From positions 61,289-125,288 of the forward strand of contig NZ_FNPT01000015.1 of NCBI RefSeq assembly GCF_900107375.1: a DNA stretch of 64,000 bases, written 5' to 3'. The stretch is from Lysobacter sp. yr284 (GTDB taxonomy: Bacteria > Pseudomonadota > Gammaproteobacteria > Xanthomonadales > Xanthomonadaceae). The translations under genes and the position numbers were made by a program. Under the pieces are notes generated by a model. The model did no database searches and had not been told where the DNA came from. It worked only from the letters and a program-made list of their open reading frames with translations. This document shows positions 25,246-34,328 of this stretch, piece after piece; position 1 is the stretch's first letter, and each line of letters starts with the position of its first letter.

Positions 25246-26061
25246 ATGACGACGCCGTACGATCGACACCTCGCGCTGTGGCAACTCAGCGCCGACGGAG
25301 CGCCCATCCACACCCACAGCAGCGATTTGCTGCCGGTGCGCCATCGCGATCGCCCGGCGATGCTCAAGATCGCGCGCGAGGCCGAGGAGAAGCGCGGCGG
25401 GCTGTTGATGAATTGGTGGGACGGCGACGGCGCCGCGCACGTCTACGCCGACGACGGCGACGGCGCGCTGCTGCTCGAACGCGCCTGCGGGCCGCGTTCG
25501 CTGGTGCAGATGGCGCGCAACGGCCAGGACGAGGACGCCACGCGGATCCTGTGCGAGGCGATCGCGCGGCTGCACGCGCCGCGCCCGCAACCGCCGCCGG
25601 ACGGGTTGGCGGGTTTGCGCGAATGGTTCGCCGACCTGCCGGTGTACGCGGCCAGCCACGGCGGCGTGCTGCGGCGCTGCTGGGAAGTCGCGCAGGAACT
25701 GCTCGACGACCCGCGCGAGGTGGTGCCGCTGCACGGCGACATCCACCACCAGAACGTCCTCGACGCCGGCCCGCAGCGCGGCTGGATCGCCATCGATCCC
25801 AAGCGGGTGATGGGCGAACGCGGGTTCGACTACGCCAACCTGTTCACCGATCCCGACGGCGAGACCGCGCTGGCGCCGGGCAATTTCGAGCGCCGGCTGG
25901 CGGTGGTGTGCGAACAGGCGCGGATCGAGCGGCGGCGGATGCTGCAGTGGATCGTCGCGTTCCAGGGCCTGTCGGCGGCGTGGTTCCTCAGCGATGCCGA
26001 GCAGCCGGACAAGGAGTTCGCGATCATCGGCAAGGCCTTGAACGAGCTGGATCGGGTTTGA
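25246..26061 (+). CDS. Aminoglycoside/hydroxyurea phosphotransferase family protein, APH(6)-like
   Basis: 271 aa. A kinase-like fold with the catalytic loop HGDIHHQN (163-170, Asp165) and the metal-binding IDPK (183-186, Asp184), the APH(6)/Hur pattern. The RVMGERGFDYANLF segment that follows is also typical of that family. The N-terminal lobe has AMLKI as the lysine strand. Chromosomal members may confer streptomycin resistance or act on unknown small molecules; resistance is not proved by sequence. The gene is monocistronic, between REP pairs. Confidence 0.85.
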   Translation: MTTPYDRHLALWQLSADGAPIHTHSSDLLPVRHRDRPAMLKIAREAEEKRGGLLMNWWDGDGAAHVYADDGDGALLLERACGPRSLVQMARNGQDEDATRILCEAIARLHAPRPQPPPDGLAGLREWFADLPVYAASHGGVLRRCWEVAQELLDDPREVVPLHGDIHHQNVLDAGPQRGWIAIDPKRVMGERGFDYANLFTDPDGETALAPGNFERRLAVVCEQARIERRRMLQWIVAFQGLSAAWFLSDAEQPDKEFAIIGKALNELDRV

Positions 26062-26085
26062 GGGGTTCGGCGATTTGAGCGCAGA

Positions 26086-26182
26086 GCATCGGGCCTGAAG
26101 GCCCTCCCACAACAGCAAAGGCTCGGGCCACGACGGTGGGAAGCCGACTGCTGTTGTGGGAGGGCCTTCAGGCCCGATGCCG
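26086..26182. repeat. REP-like family A inverted pair
   Basis: Left AGCATCGGGCCTGAAGGCCC with CTCCCACAACAGC, right GCTGTTGTGGGAGGGCCTTC; the arms match for about 33 nt with one break. It lies between convergent genes (APH-like and efflux outer-membrane gene) and could terminate both. Confidence 0.85.
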
Positions 26183-26204
26183 TTCGCTCAGATAGCCAGA
26201 AGAT

Positions 26205-27593
26205 TCACTGCGCCGCCTCCCACCCGCCGCCGAGCGCCTTGTACAGGTTCACCTCCGCCGTCAGCGCATCGCCCTGCAACTGCAGCGCGGTCAGTTCCGC
26301 GTTGAACAGGTTGCGCTGCGCATCGAGTTCTTCCAGGTACGAGGCATAGCCCTCGTTGTAGCGGTTGTGGGCGATCCGCAACGCCTCGGCCAGCGCCTGC
26401 TGCTGTTGCACGGCCTGTTCGCGCTGTTCGCGCAGGTGCGCGATCGACGCCATCGCATCCTCGACTTCGGCGAACGCGGTCAGCACGGTCTTCTGGTAGC
26501 CCAGCACCGCCTGGTCGCGGCGCGCGGCGCTGGCGCGCACGCCGGCGCGCAGGCGGCCGGCGTTGAACAGCGGCGCCAGCACGCTGCCGCCGACGCTCCA
26601 GACCCGGATCGGGTCGCCGTGCAGCAGGCTCGATTCCAGGCTGCCGATCGAACCGGTCAGGCGCAGCGACGGCAGCAGCTGCGCGCGCGCGGCGGCGAGG
26701 TTGGCGTCGCTGGCGGCGATCTGCGCCTCGCCCTGGGCGATGTCGGGACGGCGCCGCAGCAGTTGCGAGGGCACGCCGGCCGCCGGCAGCGCGGGCGCGG
26801 CGATCTGCGCCAGCGGCCGGCCGCGTTCGATCGGCTGCGGCGCGCGGCCGAGCAACACCGACAGCGCGTCTTCCTGGCGCCGGATCGCCAGCGCCAGCTG
26901 CGGCACCACCTGCGCGGTGGCGCGGTACTCGGCCTGGGCCTGGGCCAGTTCCAGGCGCGAGGTGTAGCCGGTGTCGTAGCGGCGCTGGGCCAGCTTGAGC
27001 GCGTTCTCGCGCGAGGCCAGGGTGCGCCGGGCCACGTCCAGGCGCGCGTCGCTGGCGCGCAGGCCCAGGTAGCCGGAGGCCACCGCCGCGGCGATGCTCA
27101 GGCGCACGCTGTCGGCGCCGGTCTGGCTGGCGAGCAGGTTGGCGCGCGCCGCATCGGTCAGCGAACCCAGGCGGCCCCACAGATCGACTTCGTACGCCGC
27201 CTGGAACTGCGGCTGGCTCACGGTCGAGAGATTCGGCCGACCGGTCGCCGCACCGACGCTGCGCGCGCGGGCGGCGCTGCCGGCCAGGTCCAGGGTCGGC
27301 CATTGCTGGGCGCCCTGCGCGTCGAGCAGCGCGCGCGCCTCGGCCACGCGCGCGGCGGCCAGGCGCAGGTCGGTGTTGTGCTGCAGCGCGGTCTCGACCA
27401 ACTGCGACAGCGCCGGATCGTTGTAGCCGCGCCACCAGTCGCGCTGCACCGCGATGCCGGCGCCGGGCGCGTCGCGCCAGGCCGCGGGCGGCGCGTCCAG
27501 CGTCGGCGCCGGGGCGACGCTGACGCAGGCGGCGAGCGTCGCCGTCGCCGCGGCGAGCGCGGCGGTGCGGGCGAGCGTGCGCAGCCGGCTCAT
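26205..27593 (-). CDS. Outer-membrane efflux lipoprotein, NodT/OprM family
   Basis: 462 aa. Signal peptide with lipobox LAAC (acylated Cys23), then the two repeated TolC-like halves. Landmarks are WWRGYNDPALSQLVETAL, YEVDLWGRLG, GYLGLRASDARLDVARRTL, RRRPDIAQGEAQIAASDAN and RYNEGYASYLEELDAQRNLF. It forms the outer-membrane channel of the three-gene efflux operon. The start overlaps the stop of the membrane-fusion gene (ATGA), so the operon runs emrB-like, emrA-like, then this gene. The order is permuted from the usual A-B-C. Confidence 0.93.
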   Translation of the reverse strand: MSRLRTLARTAALAAATATLAACVSVAPAPTLDAPPAAWRDAPGAGIAVQRDWWRGYNDPALSQLVETALQHNTDLRLAAARVAEARALLDAQGAQQWPTLDLAGSAARARSVGAATGRPNLSTVSQPQFQAAYEVDLWGRLGSLTDAARANLLASQTGADSVRLSIAAAVASGYLGLRASDARLDVARRTLASRENALKLAQRRYDTGYTSRLELAQAQAEYRATAQVVPQLALAIRRQEDALSVLLGRAPQPIERGRPLAQIAAPALPAAGVPSQLLRRRPDIAQGEAQIAASDANLAAARAQLLPSLRLTGSIGSLESSLLHGDPIRVWSVGGSVLAPLFNAGRLRAGVRASAARRDQAVLGYQKTVLTAFAEVEDAMASIAHLREQREQAVQQQQALAEALRIAHNRYNEGYASYLEELDAQRNLFNAELTALQLQGDALTAEVNLYKALGGGWEAAQ

Positions 27594-28933
27594 CGGCTCG
27601 GCGCCGCGGCGGGCGCCGGCGCGCGCGGCGATGAAGCGCCGTCGTTCGACGATCCATCGCTCGAAGGCGGGCCGTTCGAAGGCAGGCCGCTCGAAGACGG
27701 GCCGCCCGCGGGCGTGCCGCTCGCAGGCCGGTCGGGCATCGGCGGATTCGGCGCCGCGCCCGGCGCAGGCGTCGCCGCCGCGCCGTCGTCGGCCTGCAGC
27801 GCCGGCACCGAGGCATCGCGCGCCGCATCCGCGGCCGCGGCCTGTTCGGCGCGGCGCACCGCGTCTTGGTCGATAGCGCTCGCGGTATCGACCGTGGCCT
27901 CCACCGACATGCCCGGGCGCAGGCGCGCGGCCAGCGCGCGCTCGGCCTCGTCGCGACCGGGTTCGAGCGCGATGCGCACCGGCAGGCGCTGCGCGACCTT
28001 GGTGAAGTTGCCGGTGGCGTTGTCGGTCTTGATCACGCTGAATTCCGAACCGGTGGCCGGCGACAGCCGCTCGACCCGGCCGCGCAGGGTCTTGCCGTCC
28101 AGCGCATCGACCCGGAACCACGCCGCTTGCCCGGGACGGATGCCGGCGGTCTGCGATTCCTTGAAGTTCGCCACCACCCACACCCGGTGCGGCACCAGTT
28201 GCATCAGCTGGGTGCCCGGAGTGACGTACTGGCCCAGGCGCACGCCGATCTCGCCGAGCTGGCCGTCCTGCGGCGCCAGGATGCGGGTGTTGGCCAGGTC
28301 GATTTCGGCCAGCTTGAGCGCGGCGCGCGCATTGGCCACCGCCGCGGTCAGCGCGTCGCGGTTGACGATCACCGAGCGCACGTCCTCGTCGGCCGAACGG
28401 CGCGCGGCCCGGGCCTGGCCCATCGACGCTTCGGCCTGGCGCAGGGCGGCGAGGGTCTGGTCGCGCTCGCGCTTGGACAAGGAACCGTCGCCGACCAGCG
28501 CCTCGGCGCGGCGCATGTCGGCCTGGGCGCGGGCGAGGTTGGCCTGGGCCGCGTTGAGCTGCGCCTCCACGTTCGCCACCGCGGCTTCGCGCACGCGCTG
28601 GGCCTGGGTCGAGTTGGACAGGTTGGCGTCCTGCGCGGCGAGGTTGGCGCGGGCCTGGTCGAGGCGCTGGCGGTAGTTGCGCGCGTCCAGTTCGACCAGC
28701 ACCTGCCCGGCCTTGACCTGCATGTAGTCCTGCACCCGCACCTGGGCGACGTAGCCGTCGACCTTCGGCGCGATCACGGTGACGCTGCCGCGCACGTAGG
28801 CGTTCTCGGTGGTCTGGCGCGCGCTGGAGAACGGCCACAGCCGCCAGGCGTAGAGGATCACCAGCACCGCCAGCAGCGCGATCAGCAGCGCCGGGATGGT
28901 GGCCTTGGATTTGAAGGGCGTCTTCAGGGGCAT
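27590..28933 (-). CDS. emrA: EmrA-type membrane fusion protein with low-complexity C-terminus
   Basis: 447 aa. One helix at about 12-30, then the HlyD/EmrA fold: TTENAYVRGSVTVIAPKVDGYV, a long coiled coil (about 80-200), and the beta domain with RILAPQDGQLGEI and VVANFKESQTAGIRPGQ. The last 90 residues after about 355 are not part of the family: they are rich in Ala, Pro, Ser and Gly. Part of this tail is encoded by imperfect 15-nt tandem repeats at about 27655-27720, giving five-residue periods. It links EmrB to the outer-membrane channel. Confidence 0.92.
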   Translation of the reverse strand: MPLKTPFKSKATIPALLIALLAVLVILYAWRLWPFSSARQTTENAYVRGSVTVIAPKVDGYVAQVRVQDYMQVKAGQVLVELDARNYRQRLDQARANLAAQDANLSNSTQAQRVREAAVANVEAQLNAAQANLARAQADMRRAEALVGDGSLSKRERDQTLAALRQAEASMGQARAARRSADEDVRSVIVNRDALTAAVANARAALKLAEIDLANTRILAPQDGQLGEIGVRLGQYVTPGTQLMQLVPHRVWVVANFKESQTAGIRPGQAAWFRVDALDGKTLRGRVERLSPATGSEFSVIKTDNATGNFTKVAQRLPVRIALEPGRDEAERALAARLRPGMSVEATVDTASAIDQDAVRRAEQAAAADAARDASVPALQADDGAAATPAPGAAPNPPMPDRPASGTPAGGPSSSGLPSNGPPSSDGSSNDGASSPRAPAPAAAPSR

Positions 28934-28948
28934 GGGGCGTCCTTCGGG

Positions 28949-30931
28949 TCAGGAGCGAGCGGGAACGGGGGCCGAAGCGGCGGGGCTCGGCGGCGATTGC
29001 AGCGCAGCCGGCGTCGCCGCGGCGTCGCGGCCGGGCGCCGGCGCCGGCGCGGCGGCGGGCGGGCCGAACGGGCCGGGCACCTGCGAGGCGAAGCTCACCA
29101 CGGTATGGCCGCGCCGCCACAGCTGCCACTTCAGCAGCAGCACCCACAGCAGCACCGCCGCGGCCAGCCAGGCCACCGCCAGGAACACGTCGTTGTAGGC
29201 CAGCACCCACGACTCGCGCACGACCTGCTGGTTGAACGAAACCAGCCCCTGGTTGCCGCGCGCCGCGGTATCGCCGAGCACCCGCGCGACCGCGCCGCCG
29301 AGCTGCTGGGTGCGCAGCGCCACCTGCGGGTCGGCGAGCGTGGCCTGCTGCATCAGGTGCTGGTAGTGCGCGGTCTGGCGCTGGGCCAGGTAGGTGCCCA
29401 GCACCGCCGAGCCGAGCAGGCCGCCGAGCGCGTTGGTAGTGCTGAACAAGACGATGAAGGTGACCAGGTTGCGCAGCCCGTCGGCGACCACGCGCACCAG
29501 CGCCAGCAGGATCGAGGAGGCCAGGAACATCGAGGCCGCCATCGCGATCAGGGTCTGGGTGAGATAGAAGTTCTCCGGCCGGGTCAGGTTGGTGGCATGC
29601 GAATCGACATACGCGCAGACCCCGACGATGGCCACCGCGAGCAGCCCGAGCAGGTCGAAGCGCTGCTTCGGCAGGAACAGCAGCGTCACCACGAAGCCGG
29701 CCACCGTGCCCAGCAGCACCAGCCAGAACAGCGTGTGCATCTGTTCGTTGAGCAGGCCCAGCACGTTGAGCAGGCCGACCGCGCCGACCGACTGCTCCGA
29801 CAGCACCATGCGCGAGAGCGTGATCGCCAGCCCCAGCCGCACCATGTAGCCGCCGTGCAGCAGCCAGCGCAGGTTGACCATGGGCTTGGCGCGGTTGATC
29901 TCGACGATCACGAACAAGCCCGCGCACACCGCCGCGGCGACCAGGCACTGGCCCAGCCACGGCGTGTCCAGCCACCAGCGCAGCCGGCCCTGGGTCAGGA
30001 CCACGGTGACCAGGGCGATGGCGCTGGCGTAGAGCGGGAAGCTGACGATGTCGAGGCCGTCGAACATCGGCTGGCGCGGCACCGGGGTGACCCGCAGCAG
30101 GTTGATCGCGGCGAAGCAGGCCAGCGCCAGGCCCAGTTCGAACATCACCACGCCGTGCCACTGGCCGTGCAGGAACAGGCCCTCGGCGATGATCCGCGAC
30201 ACCGGCGCGCCGGTCTGCAGCGCGGCGAAGCCGAACATCAGGCCGATCACCTTCTTCGGGCCGCTGAAGACCTCGGCCATGTACAGCACGGTCAGCGAGC
30301 TCAGCGGCGCGGCGGCGATGCCGAGCGCGGCGCGCGCGGCGATCGCCGAGCTGAGGTCGTTGGCGACCAGGTGCACCACCGCGGCGACCACGAACAGGCC
30401 GATGGCGAGGTCGGCGAACAGGCGCAGGCCGTAGTGCAGGCGGAACTTGGTCAGCAGCAGGCTGGCCGGGATGTTGGTGGCGAAGTAGGCGGTCAGCAGC
30501 CACGCGCCCTCGGCCGTGGTCGCGCCGAGCGCGCCCTGCACCTGCGGCAGGTTGGAGGCGACCAGGTTCATGCCCAGGCTCTGGGTCAGCCCGAGCAGCA
30601 GCGAGATCGCCACGAACGCGGCCATGCGCCAGCGCGGCATCGGCGCCGGCGCGGCCGGCGGACCGGCCGGCGGCGGCGGAGCGCCGGCGCCCGCATCCGA
30701 ACCGGGCGGGCGCGGCGGCGCGGCGGCGGGCGCACGTGGCGCGCTCGCTGCAGGCGGGTTGCCCGCAGGCGCGCTCGCCGCTGCAGGCGCGGGCGATCCA
30801 GGCACGGAGGAACCGGACACGGGCGCGGGCGGCGCGGACGCGGCTCGCGCGGACGCGGCATTCGGCGAAGACGGCGCGGCGGCGCCCGGAACGGAAGGGT
30901 CGGACAAGGCGGTGGCGGCGGTGCTGGCCAT
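28949..30931 (-). CDS. emrB: EmrB/QacA-type (DHA2) drug:H+ antiporter with long disordered N-terminus
   Basis: 660 aa. The transporter proper starts at about residue 97 (MPRWRMAAFVAISLLLGLTQ) and has 14 predicted helices with DHA2 motifs, e.g. ATTAEGAWLLTAYFATNIP and RAALGIAAAPLSSLTVLYM. The first 96 residues are almost only Ala, Pro, Ser and Gly, and the C-terminal 45 residues are similar in type. The true start may be the internal ATG at about 30643. The frame is open without stops back to 30931, and codon position bias seems maintained, so I keep the long form with reserve. First gene of the efflux operon. Confidence 0.88.
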   Translation of the reverse strand: MASTAATALSDPSVPGAAAPSSPNAASARAASAPPAPVSGSSVPGSPAPAAASAPAGNPPAASAPRAPAAAPPRPPGSDAGAGAPPPPAGPPAAPAPMPRWRMAAFVAISLLLGLTQSLGMNLVASNLPQVQGALGATTAEGAWLLTAYFATNIPASLLLTKFRLHYGLRLFADLAIGLFVVAAVVHLVANDLSSAIAARAALGIAAAPLSSLTVLYMAEVFSGPKKVIGLMFGFAALQTGAPVSRIIAEGLFLHGQWHGVVMFELGLALACFAAINLLRVTPVPRQPMFDGLDIVSFPLYASAIALVTVVLTQGRLRWWLDTPWLGQCLVAAAVCAGLFVIVEINRAKPMVNLRWLLHGGYMVRLGLAITLSRMVLSEQSVGAVGLLNVLGLLNEQMHTLFWLVLLGTVAGFVVTLLFLPKQRFDLLGLLAVAIVGVCAYVDSHATNLTRPENFYLTQTLIAMAASMFLASSILLALVRVVADGLRNLVTFIVLFSTTNALGGLLGSAVLGTYLAQRQTAHYQHLMQQATLADPQVALRTQQLGGAVARVLGDTAARGNQGLVSFNQQVVRESWVLAYNDVFLAVAWLAAAVLLWVLLLKWQLWRRGHTVVSFASQVPGPFGPPAAAPAPAPGRDAAATPAALQSPPSPAASAPVPARS

Positions 30932-31170
30932 GTGCAGGCGCGCGGCTCCCGCTGGCGTTGACGTTGCGATGGATTAGTAGGCAACGCCGGGCGGTCAACG
31001 ATCAAGCGCGCGCGAGGCGGCTGGGCTGTCCGTTCGAGTCGCTTTCCCCTGCCCGCGTATGTTGCGATTCCTGCGTCGCGGGGATGTGACGAACCGCGCG
31101 GACGGCTATCCTGCCGCGGCGATGGATATCGCCGCGGCATACGCGGCACGGCACGGGGAGCGAGAACGCG

Positions 31171-31683
31171 ATGGACCAGGACGATCCGTATCGGCGCACG
31201 CCCGCACCCGCCGCGGACCGGGCGCCGAACCCTTACGGCGAACGCGACGCACGCGGCCCCGAGGGGCTGGGCGGCTGGCTGATCGCGGTCGCCGCGATCC
31301 TGGGCCTGTCGGCGGCGTTCGCGATTCTCAGCCTCGGCCTTGCCGTGTTCGGCGGCGCCCTCTCCAGCGACGTGCCGTCCCGATACCTGGGCTACGTGCA
31401 AGCGCGCGTCGCCGTCGATGCGGTGCTGCTGCCGCTCGCGCTCGCCGCGCTGGCGCTGTTCTGGCGCAGGTCGCCGTGGTTCCCGCGCGCGTTCGTCGCC
31501 TGGGCGGCGGTGGCCGCGCTCGGCAAGGGGGTGCGGCCGTGGATGATGGCCATGACCGGCGAGCTCAGCATGGTCATGGCCCTGGCGACGCCGTTGCTGT
31601 GGGCGCTGTTCTGGTACGGCCCGTGGATCGTCTACGCGTTGCGCTCGCGCCGGGTCCGCAACACCTTCGCCGCGCGCCGCTGA
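31171..31683 (+). CDS. DUF2569 membrane protein, copy 1
   Basis: 170 aa with four predicted helices after a polar N-terminus of about 30 residues. The family marks are GLGGWLIAVAAIL (first helix), FWRRSPWFPRAFVAWA and the end GPWIVYALRSRRVRNTFAARR. A GGGGAG sequence about 12 nt upstream serves as ribosome site. It is followed 108 nt later by a paralogue with the same ends, which shows a local duplication. Function unknown. Confidence 0.82.
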   Translation: MDQDDPYRRTPAPAADRAPNPYGERDARGPEGLGGWLIAVAAILGLSAAFAILSLGLAVFGGALSSDVPSRYLGYVQARVAVDAVLLPLALAALALFWRRSPWFPRAFVAWAAVAALGKGVRPWMMAMTGELSMVMALATPLLWALFWYGPWIVYALRSRRVRNTFAARR

Positions 31684-31791
31684 GCGTCGCCGCGGGCGGA
31701 TGCGCCGCGGCCGGCGATGGCGCTATCGTGGCGGCGCGGCCGCCGCCGGGTTCCAGCAGGGGCCGGCGCCGCCGCGCACGGGGGAGCAAGC

Positions 31792-32349
31792 ATGCACGAC
31801 GAGGATCCGTACCGCCGCGAACCGGCCGCGCCGGCCGCGCGCGGCCCGCTGCAGCTCGGCGATGCGCCGCTGCAGTTCCGCAGCGACCGCAGCGAGCGCA
31901 ACCGCGGCGCGGTAGGCCGCGGCGGCTGGCTGATCGCGGTGGCGGCGATGATGGTCTGGTCGCTGCTGTTCGCCATGGCCAACGCCGGCGGCATGGCCGC
32001 GCTGCTGGCCTCGCCCGAGGTCGCCGCCGCGACCGACGGGGCCAAGGCCGGCGCCTTGCGCTTCTATCTAACCGTCAGCGGCGCGATGTTCGTGTTCAAC
32101 CTCGTCGCCCTGGCGCTGTATGCGATCAAGTCGGCGTGGTTCCCGCGCATCTATCTCGCCTGGCTCGGTACCGACCTGGTCCTGGTCTCGATCGCGACCG
32201 GCCTGCTGTCGCAGGCCAGCGGCGGCGGCTTCGCCGGCGTCGCCGCCGTCGCGCTGATCGGCCGGGTGTTGTTCTGGAACGGTCCGTGGATGGCCTACAT
32301 CGTCATGTCCGAGCGGGTGAGGAACACCTTCGCCGCCCGGCGCGCCTGA
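31792..32349 (+). CDS. DUF2569 membrane protein, copy 2
   Basis: 185 aa, paralogue of the preceding gene. Both begin with an acidic DEDPYRR/DQDDPYRR segment, contain GRGGWLIAVAAM and a KSAWFPRIYLAWL / RSPWFPRAFVAWA strand, and end in NTFAARR. The ATG at 31792 has a strong GGGGGAG site at the right distance; a longer frame to 31717 exists but adds residues without homology to copy 1. Four helices. Function unknown. Confidence 0.82.
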   Translation: MHDEDPYRREPAAPAARGPLQLGDAPLQFRSDRSERNRGAVGRGGWLIAVAAMMVWSLLFAMANAGGMAALLASPEVAAATDGAKAGALRFYLTVSGAMFVFNLVALALYAIKSAWFPRIYLAWLGTDLVLVSIATGLLSQASGGGFAGVAAVALIGRVLFWNGPWMAYIVMSERVRNTFAARRA

Positions 32350-32456
32350 GCGCGGCCGCGCGAGCGCCGCGCGCCTGCGTGACTTCCGCCACGCAGGCCG
32401 GACGCGCGCGCTGCCTATAGTGCACGGCCCTCGCTCCGCATCCGCAAGGACACGCC

Positions 32457-34187
32457 ATGCACGTTCTGCGCCCCCTCGCCGTCACGCTGGCGCTGACCGT
32501 GGCGAGCTTCGCGACGCTCGCCGCGCCCGCTACGCCGCTCGTCGTCGCGGCGCCGGCCGCAACGCCGGCGACGCTGGAAGCCGGCACCGACGCGATCTTC
32601 GCCCGCTGGAACCGCAGCGACAGCCCCGGCTGCGGCGTAGCGGTGTTCCGCGACGGCGCGATCGCGCTGCAGAAGGGCTACGGCCAGGCCAACCTGGAGC
32701 TGGGCGTGCCGATCGGCGCGGACACCGTGTTCGACATCGGCTCGACCTCCAAGCAGTTCACCGCCGCCGCGCTGCTGTTGCTGGAGCGCGACGGCAAGCT
32801 CTCGCTCGACGACGACGTGCGCACGTACGTACCCGAGCTGCCCGACTACGGCCAGGCCATCAGCCTGCGTCAGTTGCTGCAGCACACCAGCGGCCTGCGC
32901 GATTATCTGGAAGTGCAGCTGCTGGCCGGCGTCGCCTACGACGACTACAGCAGCGACCGCCAGACCCTGGAACTGCTGTCGAAGCAGAAGGCGCTGAACT
33001 TCGCCCCGGGCAGCGAGTTCGTCTACAGCAACACCGGCTATTTCCTCGCCGCCGAGATCGTCAAGCGCGTGTCCGGCAAGCCGCTGGCGCAGTTCGCGCG
33101 CGAACGCATCTTCGAACCGCTGGGCATGCGCGACACCCTGTTCCGCGACGACCACACCCTGCCGGTGCGCGGCCGCGCCAGCGCCTACGCCCGCGCCGAG
33201 GGCGCCGCCGGCCAGGCGCCGGCCGGCATCGCCCGTTTCCGCATCGACATGCCCAACTGGGACCAGGTCGGCGACGGCGCGGTGCTGAGCACGCTGGCCG
33301 ACCTGCAGCGCTGGGACGAGAACTTCTACCGCCCCACCGTCGGCGACGCCGAATTCCTCGCCCGCCTGCAGCAGCCGGGGCGGCTCGCCGACGGCACGCC
33401 GCTGGACTACGCGCTGGGCCTGTTCGTGGATACCCACCGCGGGCTCAAGACGGTTTCCCACGACGGCGCCTGGGGCGGTTATCGCGCCCAGCTGCTGCGT
33501 TTCCCGGAGCGGCACCTGTCGGTGGCGACGCTGTGCAATCTCGGTTCGACCGACCCCGACAACCTCGCCTTGCAGGTCGCCGACCTGTGGCTGGGCCTGC
33601 CGCCGGAACCGGCCACGCAGCGCCCGCAACGCCCGCAACGCCCGAGCGTGGACACGCCGGCGGCGGCGATGCAGCGGTGGGCCGGGGTGTACCGCAATCC
33701 CGCCACCGGCAGCCTGCGCCGGATCGAATGGGACGACGGCACGCTGTCGCTGCACGCGTTCGGCGACACCTATGCGATGCGGCCGGTCGGCAAGGACGAG
33801 TTCGAGGTCGACGGCGGCCCGGTGGCCGCGCTGTCGTTCCGCGATCCCGGCCGCGGCCGGCCGCGCGTGGCGGTGCAGCTCGCCGGCGGCAAGCGCACCG
33901 AGTTCCCCGAACTGCAGGTGGCCAAACCCGACGCCGCGGCCCTGGCCGGCTACGCCGGCGATTACCGCTGCGACGAACTGGGCCGCGATTACCGCTTCAG
34001 CGTGATCGACGGCGCCCTGCACCGGGACGACTCGCGGACCGAACCGGCGCGGCTGCAGCCGCTGGAACGCGACCGCTTCCTGCAGGGTTCGCTGAGCTTT
34101 CGCTTCCAGCGCGATGCGGCCGGCGCCATCGACGGCGTGTCGATGGACGTGGGCCGGGTACGCGACCTGCGCTGCCAGCGCCGCTGA
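32457..34187 (+). CDS. Exported serine hydrolase, beta-lactamase class C superfamily, with C-terminal extension
   Basis: 576 aa. Signal peptide about 1-23. Active-site motif STSK at 96-99, YSN at 190-192 and an HDGAWGGY motif near 330 mark the class C fold. After about residue 400 there is a separate beta-rich region containing YAGDYRCDELGRDYRF, similar to the C-terminal DUF3471-like domain of many esterase-type members. The LRQLLQHTSGLRDY segment is also typical. Likely a D-aminopeptidase, esterase or carboxypeptidase of the envelope; substrate unknown. A TATAGT hexamer at about 32416 could be its -10. Confidence 0.88.
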   Translation: MHVLRPLAVTLALTVASFATLAAPATPLVVAAPAATPATLEAGTDAIFARWNRSDSPGCGVAVFRDGAIALQKGYGQANLELGVPIGADTVFDIGSTSKQFTAAALLLLERDGKLSLDDDVRTYVPELPDYGQAISLRQLLQHTSGLRDYLEVQLLAGVAYDDYSSDRQTLELLSKQKALNFAPGSEFVYSNTGYFLAAEIVKRVSGKPLAQFARERIFEPLGMRDTLFRDDHTLPVRGRASAYARAEGAAGQAPAGIARFRIDMPNWDQVGDGAVLSTLADLQRWDENFYRPTVGDAEFLARLQQPGRLADGTPLDYALGLFVDTHRGLKTVSHDGAWGGYRAQLLRFPERHLSVATLCNLGSTDPDNLALQVADLWLGLPPEPATQRPQRPQRPSVDTPAAAMQRWAGVYRNPATGSLRRIEWDDGTLSLHAFGDTYAMRPVGKDEFEVDGGPVAALSFRDPGRGRPRVAVQLAGGKRTEFPELQVAKPDAAALAGYAGDYRCDELGRDYRFSVIDGALHRDDSRTEPARLQPLERDRFLQGSLSFRFQRDAAGAIDGVSMDVGRVRDLRCQRR

Positions 34188-34233
34188 CGCTCGCGGTCAA
34201 AGACTCATCGCGCCGGAAACCGCAGCCGCGGTT

Positions 34234-34321
34234 GTTGTGGGAGGGGCTTCAGCCCCGACGCTCTTGTGCCAGATAGCGCCGACCCGAGCGCAAAGCGTCG
34301 GGCCTGAAGGCCCTCCCACAC
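34234..34321. repeat. REP-like family A inverted pair
   Basis: Order reversed from other copies: TGTGGGAGGGGCTTCAGCCC first, then GCGTCGGGCCTGAAGGCCCT. The two arms carry opposite but pairing-preserving bases at one stem position (G-C against C-G). It lies between convergent genes. Confidence 0.85.
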
Positions 34322-34328
34322 CGCTCCT

